A DNA stretch of 53,486 nt from Patescibacteria group bacterium (GTDB taxonomy: Bacteria; Patescibacteriota; Doudnabacteria; UBA920): NCBI GenBank assembly GCA_023484515.1, contig JAMDAY010000035.1, forward strand, positions 1 to 53,486. The letters run 5' to 3'. Made by a program: the position numbers and the translations under genes. Positions 1-8,042 of the stretch are shown one piece after another. The notes under the pieces are model-generated. The model saw only the letters and a list, made by a program, of their open reading frames with translations, had not been told where the DNA came from and searched no databases. Numbering within the stretch: the first letter of the stretch is position 1; each line of letters opens with the position of its first letter.

Positions 1-25
1 CAAATTAAATAAAAACAGCAATGAA

Positions 26-577
26 ATGTCTGGGGGCTTAAAAGCAAAAGTAACAAAAATTGAACAATTGAAAGGATCCCGGAATTGGGACGGGACCATG
101 TATTATCGCCTGAAATTCCAAGTTAAGTTAGAAAATGGTCAGGCGGTTTTTGCCATGACTGACGTGGTGCCGGGATACCGGAATTTTCCGTGGTGGGAAC
201 CGGTGATTAAAGCCGGCGCTGGGACTGTGATCGGCGGTGTATTTTTAAAAGACGGATATAAGCCGGTAAAAGTTAATGCTGACAGCCAAGTATTTATTAT
301 CAATGAAACACTATTTCCGCAGAAATTAGAACCGCTACCAATGGATAAAATCCGACTGGTAAAGGCCGGTTATCCGGAAACGTGGTATGTGCCAAGTAAA
401 AGCGAATTTGGCAAAGGCCATCATGTTAATTTATTTTACGGTATGGGCGAATGCGACTGTCAGGGTTTTAAATACAGCGGCAGCAAGCGGACGTGCGATC
501 ACATTAAGCAGGTTTTGGATTTAAAGAAAAAAGTGGCGCAGCAGCAGGTGGAAAAAGTAATACAAAAGCTTTTTTAA
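26..577 (+). CDS. SWIM-type zinc-finger phage protein
   Basis: A 183-residue soluble protein. Near the C-terminus (about 138-160) lies CDCQGFKYSGSKRTCDHI, which fits the SWIM zinc-finger pattern CxCx(n)CxH, a fold used for DNA or protein binding. The N-terminal part has no motif I recognise. It sits 2 bases before a replication-O-like gene, so a role in early phage DNA metabolism is plausible but inferred. An upstream ATG at 21 runs into a stop after six codons, so ATG 26 is the start. The true operon start may lie outside the window. Confidence 0.7.
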   Translation: MSGGLKAKVTKIEQLKGSRNWDGTMYYRLKFQVKLENGQAVFAMTDVVPGYRNFPWWEPVIKAGAGTVIGGVFLKDGYKPVKVNADSQVFIINETLFPQKLEPLPMDKIRLVKAGYPETWYVPSKSEFGKGHHVNLFYGMGECDCQGFKYSGSKRTCDHIKQVLDLKKKVAQQQVEKVIQKLF

Positions 578-579
578 CT

Positions 580-972
580 ATGGATAAATTTATTCCAAAT
601 ACAACCCAAACCCCGAATGATGTATTTGATTATTGGATGCTTCGCTTAAAAGACGTGGAATACCGCGTTTTGTCTGTTATTGTGAGGCAAACTTTTGGAT
701 GGGTGGAAGACATAGCCACCGGTAGGCGCAAAGAAAAGGACTGGATCAGCAGATCGCAGCTTATAAAAAAGACGGGACGGTCCGCGTGGGCGGTTACAAA
801 GGCTGTGGATAGCCTATGTAAAATCGGGATTGTGCTGATTTATGACAGGGACGGCAAACTTCTTGATACGGCAAAAAAAAGACAGCACAATTTTAATAAA
901 ATCTTTTATAGATATAACCAAAATTACGGAAAAGATATGTTACTTAACCCATTGGATAAACGCCGTGTGTGA
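580..972 (+). CDS. Phage replication protein O-like (winged-helix)
   Basis: A 130-residue protein resembling the N-terminal DNA-binding domain of phage replication protein O: TPNDVFDYWMLRLKDVEYRVL, then RQTFGW and KEKDWISRSQLIKKTG, the conserved helix-turn-helix stretch. In lambda-type phages this protein binds origin iterons and recruits the helicase. The typical longer tail is missing. The reading frame closes at TGA 970-972 inside an array of TTCACAYAC repeats, and the next frames still read like a replication-protein tail (HTTKETYLQNINN from 1010). The gene may therefore be truncated by a change in the repeat array. DNA-binding role is confident; the exact family assignment is moderate. 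Confidence 0.7.
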   Translation: MDKFIPNTTQTPNDVFDYWMLRLKDVEYRVLSVIVRQTFGWVEDIATGRRKEKDWISRSQLIKKTGRSAWAVTKAVDSLCKIGIVLIYDRDGKLLDTAKKRQHNFNKIFYRYNQNYGKDMLLNPLDKRRV

Positions 973-1070
973 TTTTCACACACGAGGAAATTCACATACG
1001 TGAAATTCACACACTACAAAAGAAACTTATTTACAAAATATTAATAATAGCTGTGGAAAAGTGGATAAAG
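964..1070 (+). other. Iteron array with near-DnaA boxes, candidate phage origin
   Basis: Three direct copies of TTCACAYACK start at 975, 991 and 1006 (16 and 15 bases apart). The first copy forms a perfect 9-bp hairpin, CGTGTGTGA/TCACACACG, with a 3-base loop at 964-984. The second forms TTCAC-ATAC-GTGAA. An AT-rich stretch follows, with two overlapping near-DnaA boxes, TGTGGAAAA (1052) and AGTGGATAA (1060). Position right after an O-like gene fits an iteron-type replication origin. A repressor operator is the main alternative. Confidence 0.45.
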
Positions 1071-1147
1071 AAAATTCTAAAATGGTTGGAAATTTCTGTA
1101 AGCTTTTTAATTTATCAATTAGCAAAATTAATATTTAAATAAAAATC

Positions 1148-1855
1148 ATGAAAACTGTGATTATTGGCTTAGGGGAAGTAGGTAAAGCGTTATACGAAAT
1201 TTTGTCCGAACATTATAAAACCGTAGGTTTTGATAAAAATGACTGGCACGCGAACTTTGATTATGACGGGGAAGAAAATTGCGAAACCGAAGTAATGCAC
1301 GTTTGCATTCCCTATTTTGATAACTTCGTGGAAATTGTGGGCCAATATCAACAGAAATTCCAGCCTAAAATAACTATTATCCATTCCACGGTGCCGGTAG
1401 GAATTAGCCGGCGGTGCGGCGCGGTGCATTCGCCGATCCGTGGCATTCATCCGAATTTGGAAGGCGGTATCCGGACATTTGTGAAGTTTTTAGGCGGTGA
1501 GCAGGCAAGCGAAGTAGCTGATTATTTCCGCCGCGCCGGGCTGAAAGTGCATTTGTGCGATGAGCCGGAAACTACGGAATTAATGAAGCTGATGGACACT
1601 GAATACTACCGGGTCTGTATAGAGTTCGCGCAGCGAGTTAAAAATTTGTGCCGGATGTATGAAGTGCCGTTTTCTGATGCTTATAGACTTTCAAATTTGA
1701 CCTATAACGAAGGCTATACCAAATTAGGGCATCCGGAATTTGTGCGGCCTGTTTTGGAACCGATTATGAAGGAAATTGGCGGCCATTGCGTGCTTCCAAA
1801 TAAAAGGATTTTGGAAGGCATGGCAGCCAAAATGCAAGGAAACTGCCATGCTTAA
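1148..1855 (+). CDS. Truncated UDP-sugar dehydrogenase-like NAD-binding protein
   Basis: A 235-residue protein starting with the Rossmann motif GLGEVG (residues 7-12). It then shows the STVPVGISRR stretch and a central helical region (ELMKLMDTEYYR...) seen in UDP-glucose/GDP-mannose 6-dehydrogenases. Full enzymes are about 430 residues; the C-terminal UDP-binding domain is absent, so the oxidation to a uronic acid cannot be assumed. It could act on a different nucleotide or sugar substrate, or supply a modification step for the glycan cassette at 11-19 kb. It is followed, with an 8-base overlap, by a small ORF and then groES. Confidence 0.65.
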   Translation: MKTVIIGLGEVGKALYEILSEHYKTVGFDKNDWHANFDYDGEENCETEVMHVCIPYFDNFVEIVGQYQQKFQPKITIIHSTVPVGISRRCGAVHSPIRGIHPNLEGGIRTFVKFLGGEQASEVADYFRRAGLKVHLCDEPETTELMKLMDTEYYRVCIEFAQRVKNLCRMYEVPFSDAYRLSNLTYNEGYTKLGHPEFVRPVLEPIMKEIGGHCVLPNKRILEGMAAKMQGNCHA

Positions 1856-2003
1856 TCTGCGTTTTGACATCAGCTATGTGGATCCGGAAACCGAAGAAGT
1901 GCTGCATCAGGACGCGGAAAGTAAGGAAGAAGCCGATCAGGTGGCGGAAGAATTGGAGGATGAAGGATATATTAAAATTAATATTAATAAAATAAGGACT
2001 TAA
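1848..2003 (+). CDS. Small acidic hypothetical protein
   Basis: A 51-residue acidic protein (MLNLRFDISYVDPETEEVL...) whose ATG overlaps the end of the dehydrogenase-like gene by 8 bases, suggesting translational coupling. A longer reading of the same frame begins at 1776 but overlaps the upstream gene by 80 bases, so the internal ATG at 1848 is preferred. No family recognised; the composition (many E, D and I) looks like a small compact alpha-beta protein. It lies directly before groES. Confidence 0.5.
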   Translation: MLNLRFDISYVDPETEEVLHQDAESKEEADQVAEELEDEGYIKININKIRT

Positions 2004-2007
2004 ATTT

Positions 2008-2292
2008 ATGAAGCTACAAGCCATAAATGATTCCATTTTGGTGCTGCCGTTGCAGCCTAGCACCACCCGCAAATCGGGTTTAGAAATTCCGGCTACCGCC
2101 AAAAAGGTGCCGGTGCAGGGCGTAGTGTTAAGCGTCGGCCAACTGATTGATTTTGTGCAACCAGGCGATAAAATCGCTTACGCGCAGTATGCCGGCGATG
2201 AAATTGAGTGGGAAGGGCAGCAGTATTTGTTTTTGCTGCCAAAAGATATTTACGCAAAATTAACCGAAGAAGGAGAAACTTCAAATGCCTAA
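2008..2292 (+). CDS. groES: Phage-encoded co-chaperonin GroES
   Basis: A 94-residue Cpn10 protein: INDSILVLPLQPSTTRKSGLEIP at the start, the mobile-loop region, then QGVVLSVGQ and PGDKIAYAQYAGDEIEWEGQQYLFL, the standard GroES core. It caps the GroEL ring to enclose a folding substrate. The stop overlaps the start of groEL by 8 bases, so the two are translationally coupled. Lying among phage replication and packaging genes, it is best read as a phage chaperonin, perhaps devoted to capsid folding. Confidence 0.92.
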   Translation: MKLQAINDSILVLPLQPSTTRKSGLEIPATAKKVPVQGVVLSVGQLIDFVQPGDKIAYAQYAGDEIEWEGQQYLFLLPKDIYAKLTEEGETSNA

Positions 2293-3826
2293 AATTACGG
2301 TCCGCGGCAAAGAAGCCCGGGAAAAGGTTTTACAGGGTGTCAATGAATTAGCTGATATTGTTAAATCAACTTTGGGGCCAAATGGCCGCAATGTCATTTT
2401 GGAAACCGGCAACGGTCCGGTAATTACCAATGACGGGGTAACAGTTGCCAATGCCACGGATTTTGAGGATCCGCACATGCAGATTGGCGCGCAGTTAATT
2501 AAAGAAGTGGCTCAAAAAACCAATGACATTGCCGGCGATGGCACCACTACAGCCACGGTTTTAGCGCAGGCAATAGTTGCCGGATGGGAAAAAGTGGAAG
2601 AAAAAGCCAATGTGTATGACATCCGCCGCGGTATAGACAAGGCAGTGGCCTTTGTAGTTGAACAATTAAAGAAGCAGGCGCGGCCGGTGGAAAGCCACGA
2701 AGACAAAGTGCGCGTGGCAACTATTTCCTGTTTAGATCCCAAAACCGGCGAATTAATTGCATCCTGCTTTGACGAAGTGGGTAATGACGGCGTTATAACC
2801 GTGGAAACCGGGCAAGTGGTAGGGCTGACCAAAGAGGTTGTAAAAGGCATGCGGATTGACCGCGGTTTGGTTTCACCATTTTTTATTACTGACACGCAAA
2901 AAATGCAGGCTGTTATGGAAAACGTGCCAGTGGTTTTAATTGAAAAGAAAATTAACACCGTAGAAGATTTTACCCCAATGCTGGAAGCGGCAATGGGCGG
3001 AGGAAATAAGCAACTTGTAGTGATTGCCGATGATTTCAGCGAAGAAGTGATTGCTATGGCTGTGGTAAACCGGCTGAAAAATATTTTCCGCGCGGTGCTG
3101 ATAAAATCGCCGATGTTTGGCGATCGCCGGAAAGATGTTATGTCTGATATTGCGGTGCTGACTGGCGCTAACGTGGTAACACCGGAATTGGGAATTGAAT
3201 TAAAGCAGGTGGACCAATCTTACTTTGGTCAAATTAAGAAGCTTATTGCCAACAAAGACAATACCACTATCATTGCCGGGCAGAATCAGGAAGCCATTGA
3301 CGCGCATATTTCCGCATTAAGGCAACGGATTGAAGGCGAAACCAATGATTATACCAAAGACTTCTTAAAATCGCGTTTGGCGCGCCTTACGTCCGGCGTA
3401 GCTGTAATTAAAGTTGGCGCTGATACCGAAGTGGAAACCAATAACCGGAAACTAAAGATTGAAGATGCTATAAATGCTACGCGTGCAGCGGTGGAAGAAG
3501 GGGTAATAATGGGCGGCGGTGTGCCTTTGTATAAGATTGCAACTGAAAATGAATTTGATGCCATAGGGGAAAATGAAGGTGAAAAAATCGGCGCAGAAAT
3601 TATTGATGCTGCTTGCCAAATGCCACTATTTCAAATCGCGGCAAACGCCGGTAAGGACGTTGCGGAATTTGCCAATACTGTAACTGAAGATGTAATAGAT
3701 CCGGTCAAAGTCGCGCGCACTGCATTGGAAAAAGCGGCCAGTATTGCCGGCGAACTGCTGACTACGGAAGCCGTAGTGATTAACATTCCTGATAAACAGC
3801 CTGCTTTAAAAGGCTTATATGACTAA
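2285..3826 (+). CDS. groEL: Phage-encoded chaperonin GroEL
   Basis: A 513-residue Cpn60. The ATPase signatures are intact: ITNDGVTVA with D50, GDGTTTA at 84-90 with D85, and IEDAINATRAAVEEGV before GGG, which holds the third catalytic aspartate. It is about 30 residues shorter than E. coli GroEL and ends KGLYD without the Gly-Gly-Met tail. With GroES it would form the ATP-driven folding chamber in the cytoplasm. It sits 6 bases ahead of the small terminase gene, so it is part of a phage transcription unit. Chaperonins with divergent tails are known in some phages; catalytic competence is inferred from the intact motifs. Confidence 0.95.
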   Translation: MPKITVRGKEAREKVLQGVNELADIVKSTLGPNGRNVILETGNGPVITNDGVTVANATDFEDPHMQIGAQLIKEVAQKTNDIAGDGTTTATVLAQAIVAGWEKVEEKANVYDIRRGIDKAVAFVVEQLKKQARPVESHEDKVRVATISCLDPKTGELIASCFDEVGNDGVITVETGQVVGLTKEVVKGMRIDRGLVSPFFITDTQKMQAVMENVPVVLIEKKINTVEDFTPMLEAAMGGGNKQLVVIADDFSEEVIAMAVVNRLKNIFRAVLIKSPMFGDRRKDVMSDIAVLTGANVVTPELGIELKQVDQSYFGQIKKLIANKDNTTIIAGQNQEAIDAHISALRQRIEGETNDYTKDFLKSRLARLTSGVAVIKVGADTEVETNNRKLKIEDAINATRAAVEEGVIMGGGVPLYKIATENEFDAIGENEGEKIGAEIIDAACQMPLFQIAANAGKDVAEFANTVTEDVIDPVKVARTALEKAASIAGELLTTEAVVINIPDKQPALKGLYD

Positions 3827-3831
3827 AAATC

Positions 3832-4296
3832 ATGGCGAAAAAGAAGCAAAAATCCAAAGAATTAAATGTATTTGAAGGCTACGTTATTCCGGACATAAAG
3901 GAATTAAGCACGCAGCATGAATTATTTTGCCAACTTTACGTAAATAACAGTGATTTCTTTGGGAATGCTACTTTTTGCTACGCTGCGGCGTATGGTATGG
4001 ATTTGGAAAAAGGCAGTCATAAGACCAAGAAAAACGCCTATAAAGTGGCGCAGGTTAATGGATCCCGCTTGCTTTCAAATGCTATCATACGCCGCCGAAT
4101 CTACCAGTTGTTAAATCAGTTAATGAAAGATGAGGTTGTGGATGGAGAATTAGCGAAAGTTATCATGCAAAATTATAAATTGGATGTGAAGGTGCAGGCT
4201 ATCCGGGAATATAACCGCATTAAGAATCGGGTTAAGCCGGCAACAAATCAAATGTTTCAATTGAATTTAGGGGAATTACGCAATGAGTATAAATAA
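3832..4296 (+). CDS. Terminase small subunit
   Basis: A 154-residue protein matching small terminase subunits: an N-terminal stretch beginning LSTQHELFCQLYV, N-A-(x)-AAYG in the helix-turn-helix region, and NGSRLLSNAIIRRRI, the motif typical of the Terminase_2-like family. It recognises phage DNA and delivers it to the large subunit. The lysine-rich start MAKKKQKSK may contact DNA. The next gene overlaps by 14 bases, and terL follows, which supports the call. Confidence 0.85.
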   Translation: MAKKKQKSKELNVFEGYVIPDIKELSTQHELFCQLYVNNSDFFGNATFCYAAAYGMDLEKGSHKTKKNAYKVAQVNGSRLLSNAIIRRRIYQLLNQLMKDEVVDGELAKVIMQNYKLDVKVQAIREYNRIKNRVKPATNQMFQLNLGELRNEYK

Positions 4297-4707
4297 ATCA
4301 TTATTTTCCAGTAAAACCGATGATTGGGAAACCCCACAAGTATTATTTGATGGATTAAATCAGGAATTTAGATTTGACGTAGATGTATGCGCTGATTGGT
4401 TAAATACCAAATGCCGGGAATATATTTGTAAAGAATCGGATGCATTAGTTAAGGATTGGACCGTTTGGAAGGCACGTTGGATGAATCCGCCTTATGGACG
4501 GGAAATTGGTAAATGGATTAAGAAGGCTTACGAATCAGCGAAGCAGGGGGGGTTACAGTATGTTTGCTGCCTGCGCGCACTGATACTAAATGGTTCCATG
4601 ATTATATTTATGGCAAAGCAGAAATAAGATTTATTAAAGGCCGTTTAAAGTTTGGAAATAGCAAAAATTCGGCACCATTTCCAAGTATGATAGTAATATT
4701 CCGATGA
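4283..4707 (+). pseudogene. Phage adenine methylase (Dam-like), frameshifted at a G7 tract
   Basis: The first frame (4283-4627) gives DDWETPQVLFDGLNQEF, DVCAD and the catalytic NPPYGREIGKWI, the pattern of phage DNA N6-adenine methyltransferases (PF05869 type). After the G tract at 4546-4552 it reads into unrelated sequence. One extra G would join the frame to VCLLPARTDTKWFHDY...KGRLKFG...PSMIVIF, the conserved second half, ending at TGA 4705-4707 with a 4-base ATGA overlap to terL. The intact coupled end implies a recent frame change: a homopolymer sequencing error, phase variation or programmed slippage. When in frame, the enzyme would methylate adenine in phage DNA. Confidence 0.85.
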
Positions 4708-6290
4708 AGTATAAGAAATTTATTGAAGACAATTTTTTGATAGACGAACCGGAATTAGGCAAACTGATCCCGTTTAAGTTTAATAAGGTCCAATCCAAAT
4801 ATTACGACATTTTATGCAAGGAATGTGATATTGAGAAAAAGGGGGTAGGCGCGGCGCTGCGCGAACTGGATCTAAAGGCTAGACGGGAAGGCATGAGCAG
4901 CTTTATTTTGGCCTTATTTGCTGCGGATGATATGACCAATGAAAACCCTACGGAATCGGAAGTTATTTCCTATAAGGACGATGCCACAAAGAAATTCAGG
5001 AAGCGCTACCGCAATTACATTTTATCCTGCTATGCCAAGCGTGCCGGCGTTGCTTACGAAGACATTATTAAAAATCCGGACGTATTGGAACAGTTTGCCA
5101 AATCAGCTTTTTTAGTGGATTCAAACGAATTAGAACTGCGGGAAAACCGGGCGCACTTCTTTTGTGGAACTGCATCAGCAAGGACTGGTGAACGCGGTGG
5201 CACCCTGCAAAAGCTGTTGCTTTCGGAAGCAGCATGGTATCCGGATACGGAAAACATGACGGCGGAAGAAATCATCGAAGGCACCATGCGGCAGATCGAT
5301 ATTAAGTCAGGCTGGATATTTATTGAAACCACGGGCAACGGCAAGGGCAACCATTACTACAAAATGTGGGAAAAGGCTGTCAAAAAGCTGTCCCGCTTCA
5401 AGCCCCGTTTCTTTGGCTGGCGCGATTTCTACACGGAAGAAGAATTTGAGATCATCAAATCGGAATTTGTGGACATGTCCATGCTAAAGCAGGAATACCC
5501 GGAAACCGCTGACGATGCCTTCCAAGCCACATCTTCCAGCTTCACCGATGAAGTCAGTCTTGCGCAGCTCATAGAAAATGAGAAATCCCCAAAGGAGTTA
5601 GTGGATTGGATCAGCTTTCAGGGAACTAATTATATTGAACAATGCGAACTGATTAAGGACTGGCTGCAAGGACTGGAAATGAACGCCAAGCATTATAACC
5701 TTTATGTGGGAATTGACGTGGCAAAAAGCATGGACCAAACCGTAGTAACGGTGTTAAAGCTTAGGCAGGGCTTTCAAAAGGGCGGCATTCAGCAGATTTG
5801 CATAGATTCCACCGGCGCCGGGGACTTTATGCCTGACTGGTTTGATCTAAATACCCGCTGGCAAGTTACCGGAATAAAGTTTACGGCCCAAATGAAAGAT
5901 ATTTTATACCGAAGTCTGCAGGCCATTATTGCTAAAAAACTGACCGCGCTGCCGCAGATCCGGGTAGATGACATGGTGTTTGTAACCGAAGCGCATGAAA
6001 ACTTTTGGGAACAGATGCTTTATTTGGAAAAGGAAATTGTTGGCCGCATTTTGGTAGTTAAGCATCCCGGGCAAAATAACAGCAACCGCAAGGAATCTAG
6101 CGCATGGGACAACCGCGATCACGATGACTATCCGGATTCGTGGGTCTTGGCAGAACACGCTTACGTGGTGGTCCACGGCTTGCCGGCAAAGGAAGACACC
6201 AAACAGATTCAGCCTAATAAATCTATTGTTGCCAACTTATTAAATAATAAAGATCCGCGGCAGCACAGTAGGACCGGGGATAGCGAATAA
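4704..6290 (+). CDS. Terminase large subunit
   Basis: A 528-residue packaging motor. The N-terminal ATPase has an LKARREGMSSF Walker A variant (57-67), Walker B with catalytic acid LLLSEA (171-176) and the coupling motif ETTGNG (208-213). The C-terminal RNase H-like nuclease shows acidic residues in GIDVAK (D338), CIDSTGAGD (D368) and DYPDSW (D478). It cuts concatemeric DNA and pumps it into the prohead through the portal. Its ATG overlaps the stop of the restored methylase frame (ATGA). Length is usual for the family. Confidence 0.95.
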   Translation: MKYKKFIEDNFLIDEPELGKLIPFKFNKVQSKYYDILCKECDIEKKGVGAALRELDLKARREGMSSFILALFAADDMTNENPTESEVISYKDDATKKFRKRYRNYILSCYAKRAGVAYEDIIKNPDVLEQFAKSAFLVDSNELELRENRAHFFCGTASARTGERGGTLQKLLLSEAAWYPDTENMTAEEIIEGTMRQIDIKSGWIFIETTGNGKGNHYYKMWEKAVKKLSRFKPRFFGWRDFYTEEEFEIIKSEFVDMSMLKQEYPETADDAFQATSSSFTDEVSLAQLIENEKSPKELVDWISFQGTNYIEQCELIKDWLQGLEMNAKHYNLYVGIDVAKSMDQTVVTVLKLRQGFQKGGIQQICIDSTGAGDFMPDWFDLNTRWQVTGIKFTAQMKDILYRSLQAIIAKKLTALPQIRVDDMVFVTEAHENFWEQMLYLEKEIVGRILVVKHPGQNNSNRKESSAWDNRDHDDYPDSWVLAEHAYVVVHGLPAKEDTKQIQPNKSIVANLLNNKDPRQHSRTGDSE

Positions 6291-6291
6291 T

Positions 6292-6516
6292 ATGATCATA
6301 TTTTTAGCCATTTTGATTATCGTTAATTTAATCTTTTGGGGCCGCACGCTGACAATAGGATGGGGAACCATAGTGCTATTTAGTTTAATTGGCCTTGTAA
6401 GCAATTATTTAGGCGTGCGCGGATTTATTCATATGTCCATGCGGCAAGTAACTAGACTTCAACAATTAATCCAAAAACAAAATGCTGGAATTTCTAAAGA
6501 CCAAACCAAAGATTAA
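6292..6516 (+). CDS. Small two-helix membrane protein
   Basis: A 74-residue protein with two hydrophobic segments (about residues 1-17 and 22-43) and a polar, Gln-rich C-terminal tail. It follows terL by one base and overlaps the deformylase gene by 35 bases. No family recognised. It could be a membrane-tethered accessory factor; a holin is less likely because lysis genes lie at 29.6-32 kb. Confidence 0.6.
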   Translation: MIIFLAILIIVNLIFWGRTLTIGWGTIVLFSLIGLVSNYLGVRGFIHMSMRQVTRLQQLIQKQNAGISKDQTKD

Positions 6517-6967
6517 AGAGCCATTGCAATTAGTAAAATATCCGGATCCGCGGCTGAAAATTATATCAAAACCTGTGGAAAAGTTTGATGCGGAGTTGGA
6601 AGAATTTGTGATGGATCTGCTTTCCTTTATGAAATCGCAACCGTGGGGAAAAGCCGTAGGGTTTGCAGCGCCACAGGCCGGCAGGAACATTCGGGTATTT
6701 ATTGCTTTGGACGACGTATATATTAATCCGGAAATTTTGTGGAAGCCGGAAGGCGGTCAAAAACCATGCCGGGAAGGATGTTTTAGCTTAGAAGAAAAGC
6801 GGTTTGATTACGAAGTTACCCGGGCTTATGCCGTTAAATTGCGCTGGCAGGATTTAAAAGGCGCTATCCACGAAGACAAATTTACCGGGTTTAAGGCGCA
6901 GGTAATACAGCACGAAATGGATCATTTAAATGGCAAATTGTGCTGCGGGGAAGGAAAACAAAAATGA
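6482..6967 (+). CDS. def: Phage peptide deformylase
   Basis: A 161-residue polypeptide deformylase with all three metal-site motifs: VGFAAPQAG (59-67), EGCFS with metal ligand C100, and QHEMDHLNG with H144, E145 and H148. It removes the formyl group from nascent N-terminal methionine. The first glycine of the usual GxGLAAPQ is replaced (AVGFAAPQ), and the C-terminus is short, as in other viral deformylases. The chromosome carries its own def at 51166-51660, so this is an auxiliary phage copy, perhaps boosting processing of virion proteins. Confidence 0.9.
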   Translation: MLEFLKTKPKIKEPLQLVKYPDPRLKIISKPVEKFDAELEEFVMDLLSFMKSQPWGKAVGFAAPQAGRNIRVFIALDDVYINPEILWKPEGGQKPCREGCFSLEEKRFDYEVTRAYAVKLRWQDLKGAIHEDKFTGFKAQVIQHEMDHLNGKLCCGEGKQK

Positions 6968-7164
6968 TTACTGACGATTGCGAACACAAAAAAATACCGA
7001 TGGAACTGACAAAGGTGGAACACGATATTATTATGGATTTGCGGTCCGCCAAACCGTTTGAAGAAGTGCGGATAACTAAGGATCAGCTAGGGCGGTTTGA
7101 CAGCTACTTATTCGTTTCCACCCAAAAAAAGATATATTCCGGCAGCAAAGCACATTTTTCTTGA
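6964..7164 (+). CDS. Hypothetical small phage protein
   Basis: A 66-residue protein (MITDDCEHKKIPMELTKVEH...) whose ATG overlaps the deformylase stop as ATGA, indicating translational coupling; a longer reading from 6940 is less likely. Its own stop codon lies within the -35 box of the next promoter, so it closes this operon. No domain recognised. The region KVEHDIIMDLRSAKPFEEVRITKDQLGRF looks like a short DNA- or protein-contact domain, but no function can be assigned. Confidence 0.55.
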   Translation: MITDDCEHKKIPMELTKVEHDIIMDLRSAKPFEEVRITKDQLGRFDSYLFVSTQKKIYSGSKAHFS

Positions 7165-7276
7165 CAGGATTAAATTTAGGGTTTACTATAAAGAAAATAG
7201 CATATAAATTCCACGGAAAGACCGGGAATCCAACTAACTTGATGCAAATCAGGTTATAGGGTTCCCGGTATTTTTT
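7161..7276 (+). promoter_or_regulatory. Late promoter-leader-terminator module 1
   Basis: TTGACA (7161-7166), a 17-base spacer and TACTAT (7184-7189) form a promoter. The leader contains CACGGAAAGACCG, shared with modules at 19.1 and 31.2 kb. Then comes a long hairpin with outer stem ACCGGGAAtCC/GGgTTCCCGGT (7221-7231 with 7259-7269) and an inner stem in the loop, followed by TTTTTT (7271-7276). The ATG of the next gene is immediately after the T-run. Transcription should stop here unless antiterminated. Confidence 0.65.
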
Positions 7277-7540
7277 ATGGCTAATGGGCAGCAGGAAACA
7301 AAAAGAACTGAACGGATCAAGGCACTGGCGCGCGGTTATTACGGGCAGCATCTTATTGCGTGGCTGGAAGAAATTAAGCTGACTTATTCCGACGTGCGGA
7401 ATGCCAAAAAGCTAGGCATGACATTGGAAACAGCCTGCGCCGTGGCCGGGATTTTGGAAGATGAATTAATTAATCCCCTAAAGCAGTGGCAGGGAACAAG
7501 AGATTCCAAGCCGCAGCCTTCCGGGGAAGAAATGGAGTAA
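7277..7540 (+). CDS. Hypothetical phage protein
   Basis: An 87-residue polar protein (MANGQQETKRTERIKALARGYYGQ...). It is the first gene after the module-1 terminator, with its ATG directly abutting the T-run, so there is no separate ribosome-binding site unless transcription initiates nearby or the hairpin is read through. No domain recognised. It begins the head-assembly block leading to scaffold and capsid. Confidence 0.55.
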   Translation: MANGQQETKRTERIKALARGYYGQHLIAWLEEIKLTYSDVRNAKKLGMTLETACAVAGILEDELINPLKQWQGTRDSKPQPSGEEME

Positions 7541-7542
7541 TT

Positions 7543-7746
7543 ATGCCGGCAACCGTAAATAAAAACTCTAAGGGCGGATATACTGTCCGCACTCCAAACG
7601 GTGTTCACGCGAAGAACACCACCAAAGCAAAGGCCGAAAAGCAAGCTAAATTATTAAACGCCATTGATCACGGCTTTAAGCCGGGTGAAAAACCGATGCA
7701 TTCCAAATCGCAAATGCGCCGGATGATGGCAATGAAAGGCAAGTGA
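7543..7746 (+). CDS. Small basic phage protein
   Basis: A 67-residue Lys-rich protein (MPATVNKNSKGGYTVRTPNG...SQMRRMMAMKGK). ATG 7543 is two bases after the preceding stop and is preferred to an in-frame ATG at 7486 that overlaps the upstream gene. The repeated basic residues suggest nucleic-acid or capsid-interior contact, but this is inference. Similar short proteins with an -MRRMMAMKGK-like end occur in phage head modules; no firm family. Confidence 0.5.
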   Translation: MPATVNKNSKGGYTVRTPNGVHAKNTTKAKAEKQAKLLNAIDHGFKPGEKPMHSKSQMRRMMAMKGK

Positions 7747-7747
7747 T

Positions 7748-7948
7748 ATGCACGGCGGAAAATTTACGTGGATAAATCCGGCCACCAAAGCAACCTATTC
7801 GGAAACCATTAATGATGCTACCGAATCCAAGATTGCTGCGGCCAATGCCCGGGCAGCCACGGCGCTATCTGCAACAACTGCCACGATAGAACTGATTTTG
7901 CCAAACGGCCAAAGGCGCGGCAATTGTTCCGGTGATAAACTTAAATAA
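7748..7948 (+). CDS. Hypothetical small phage protein
   Basis: A 66-residue Ala/Thr-rich protein (MHGGKFTWINPATKATYSE...). It begins one base after the previous stop, in the same operon. No domain recognised. The central NARAATALSATTATIEL stretch is likely helical. It may be a minor head component, but only its position suggests this. Confidence 0.45.
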   Translation: MHGGKFTWINPATKATYSETINDATESKIAAANARAATALSATTATIELILPNGQRRGNCSGDKLK

Positions 7949-8042
7949 TTTTTAATTTTGAGGGCTACGGCAAACCTCATTAAAAACCGACTTATGGGAC
8001 AAAACCCATTTCAAAAATGAAATTAAGGGAAAGGTTTACCTT

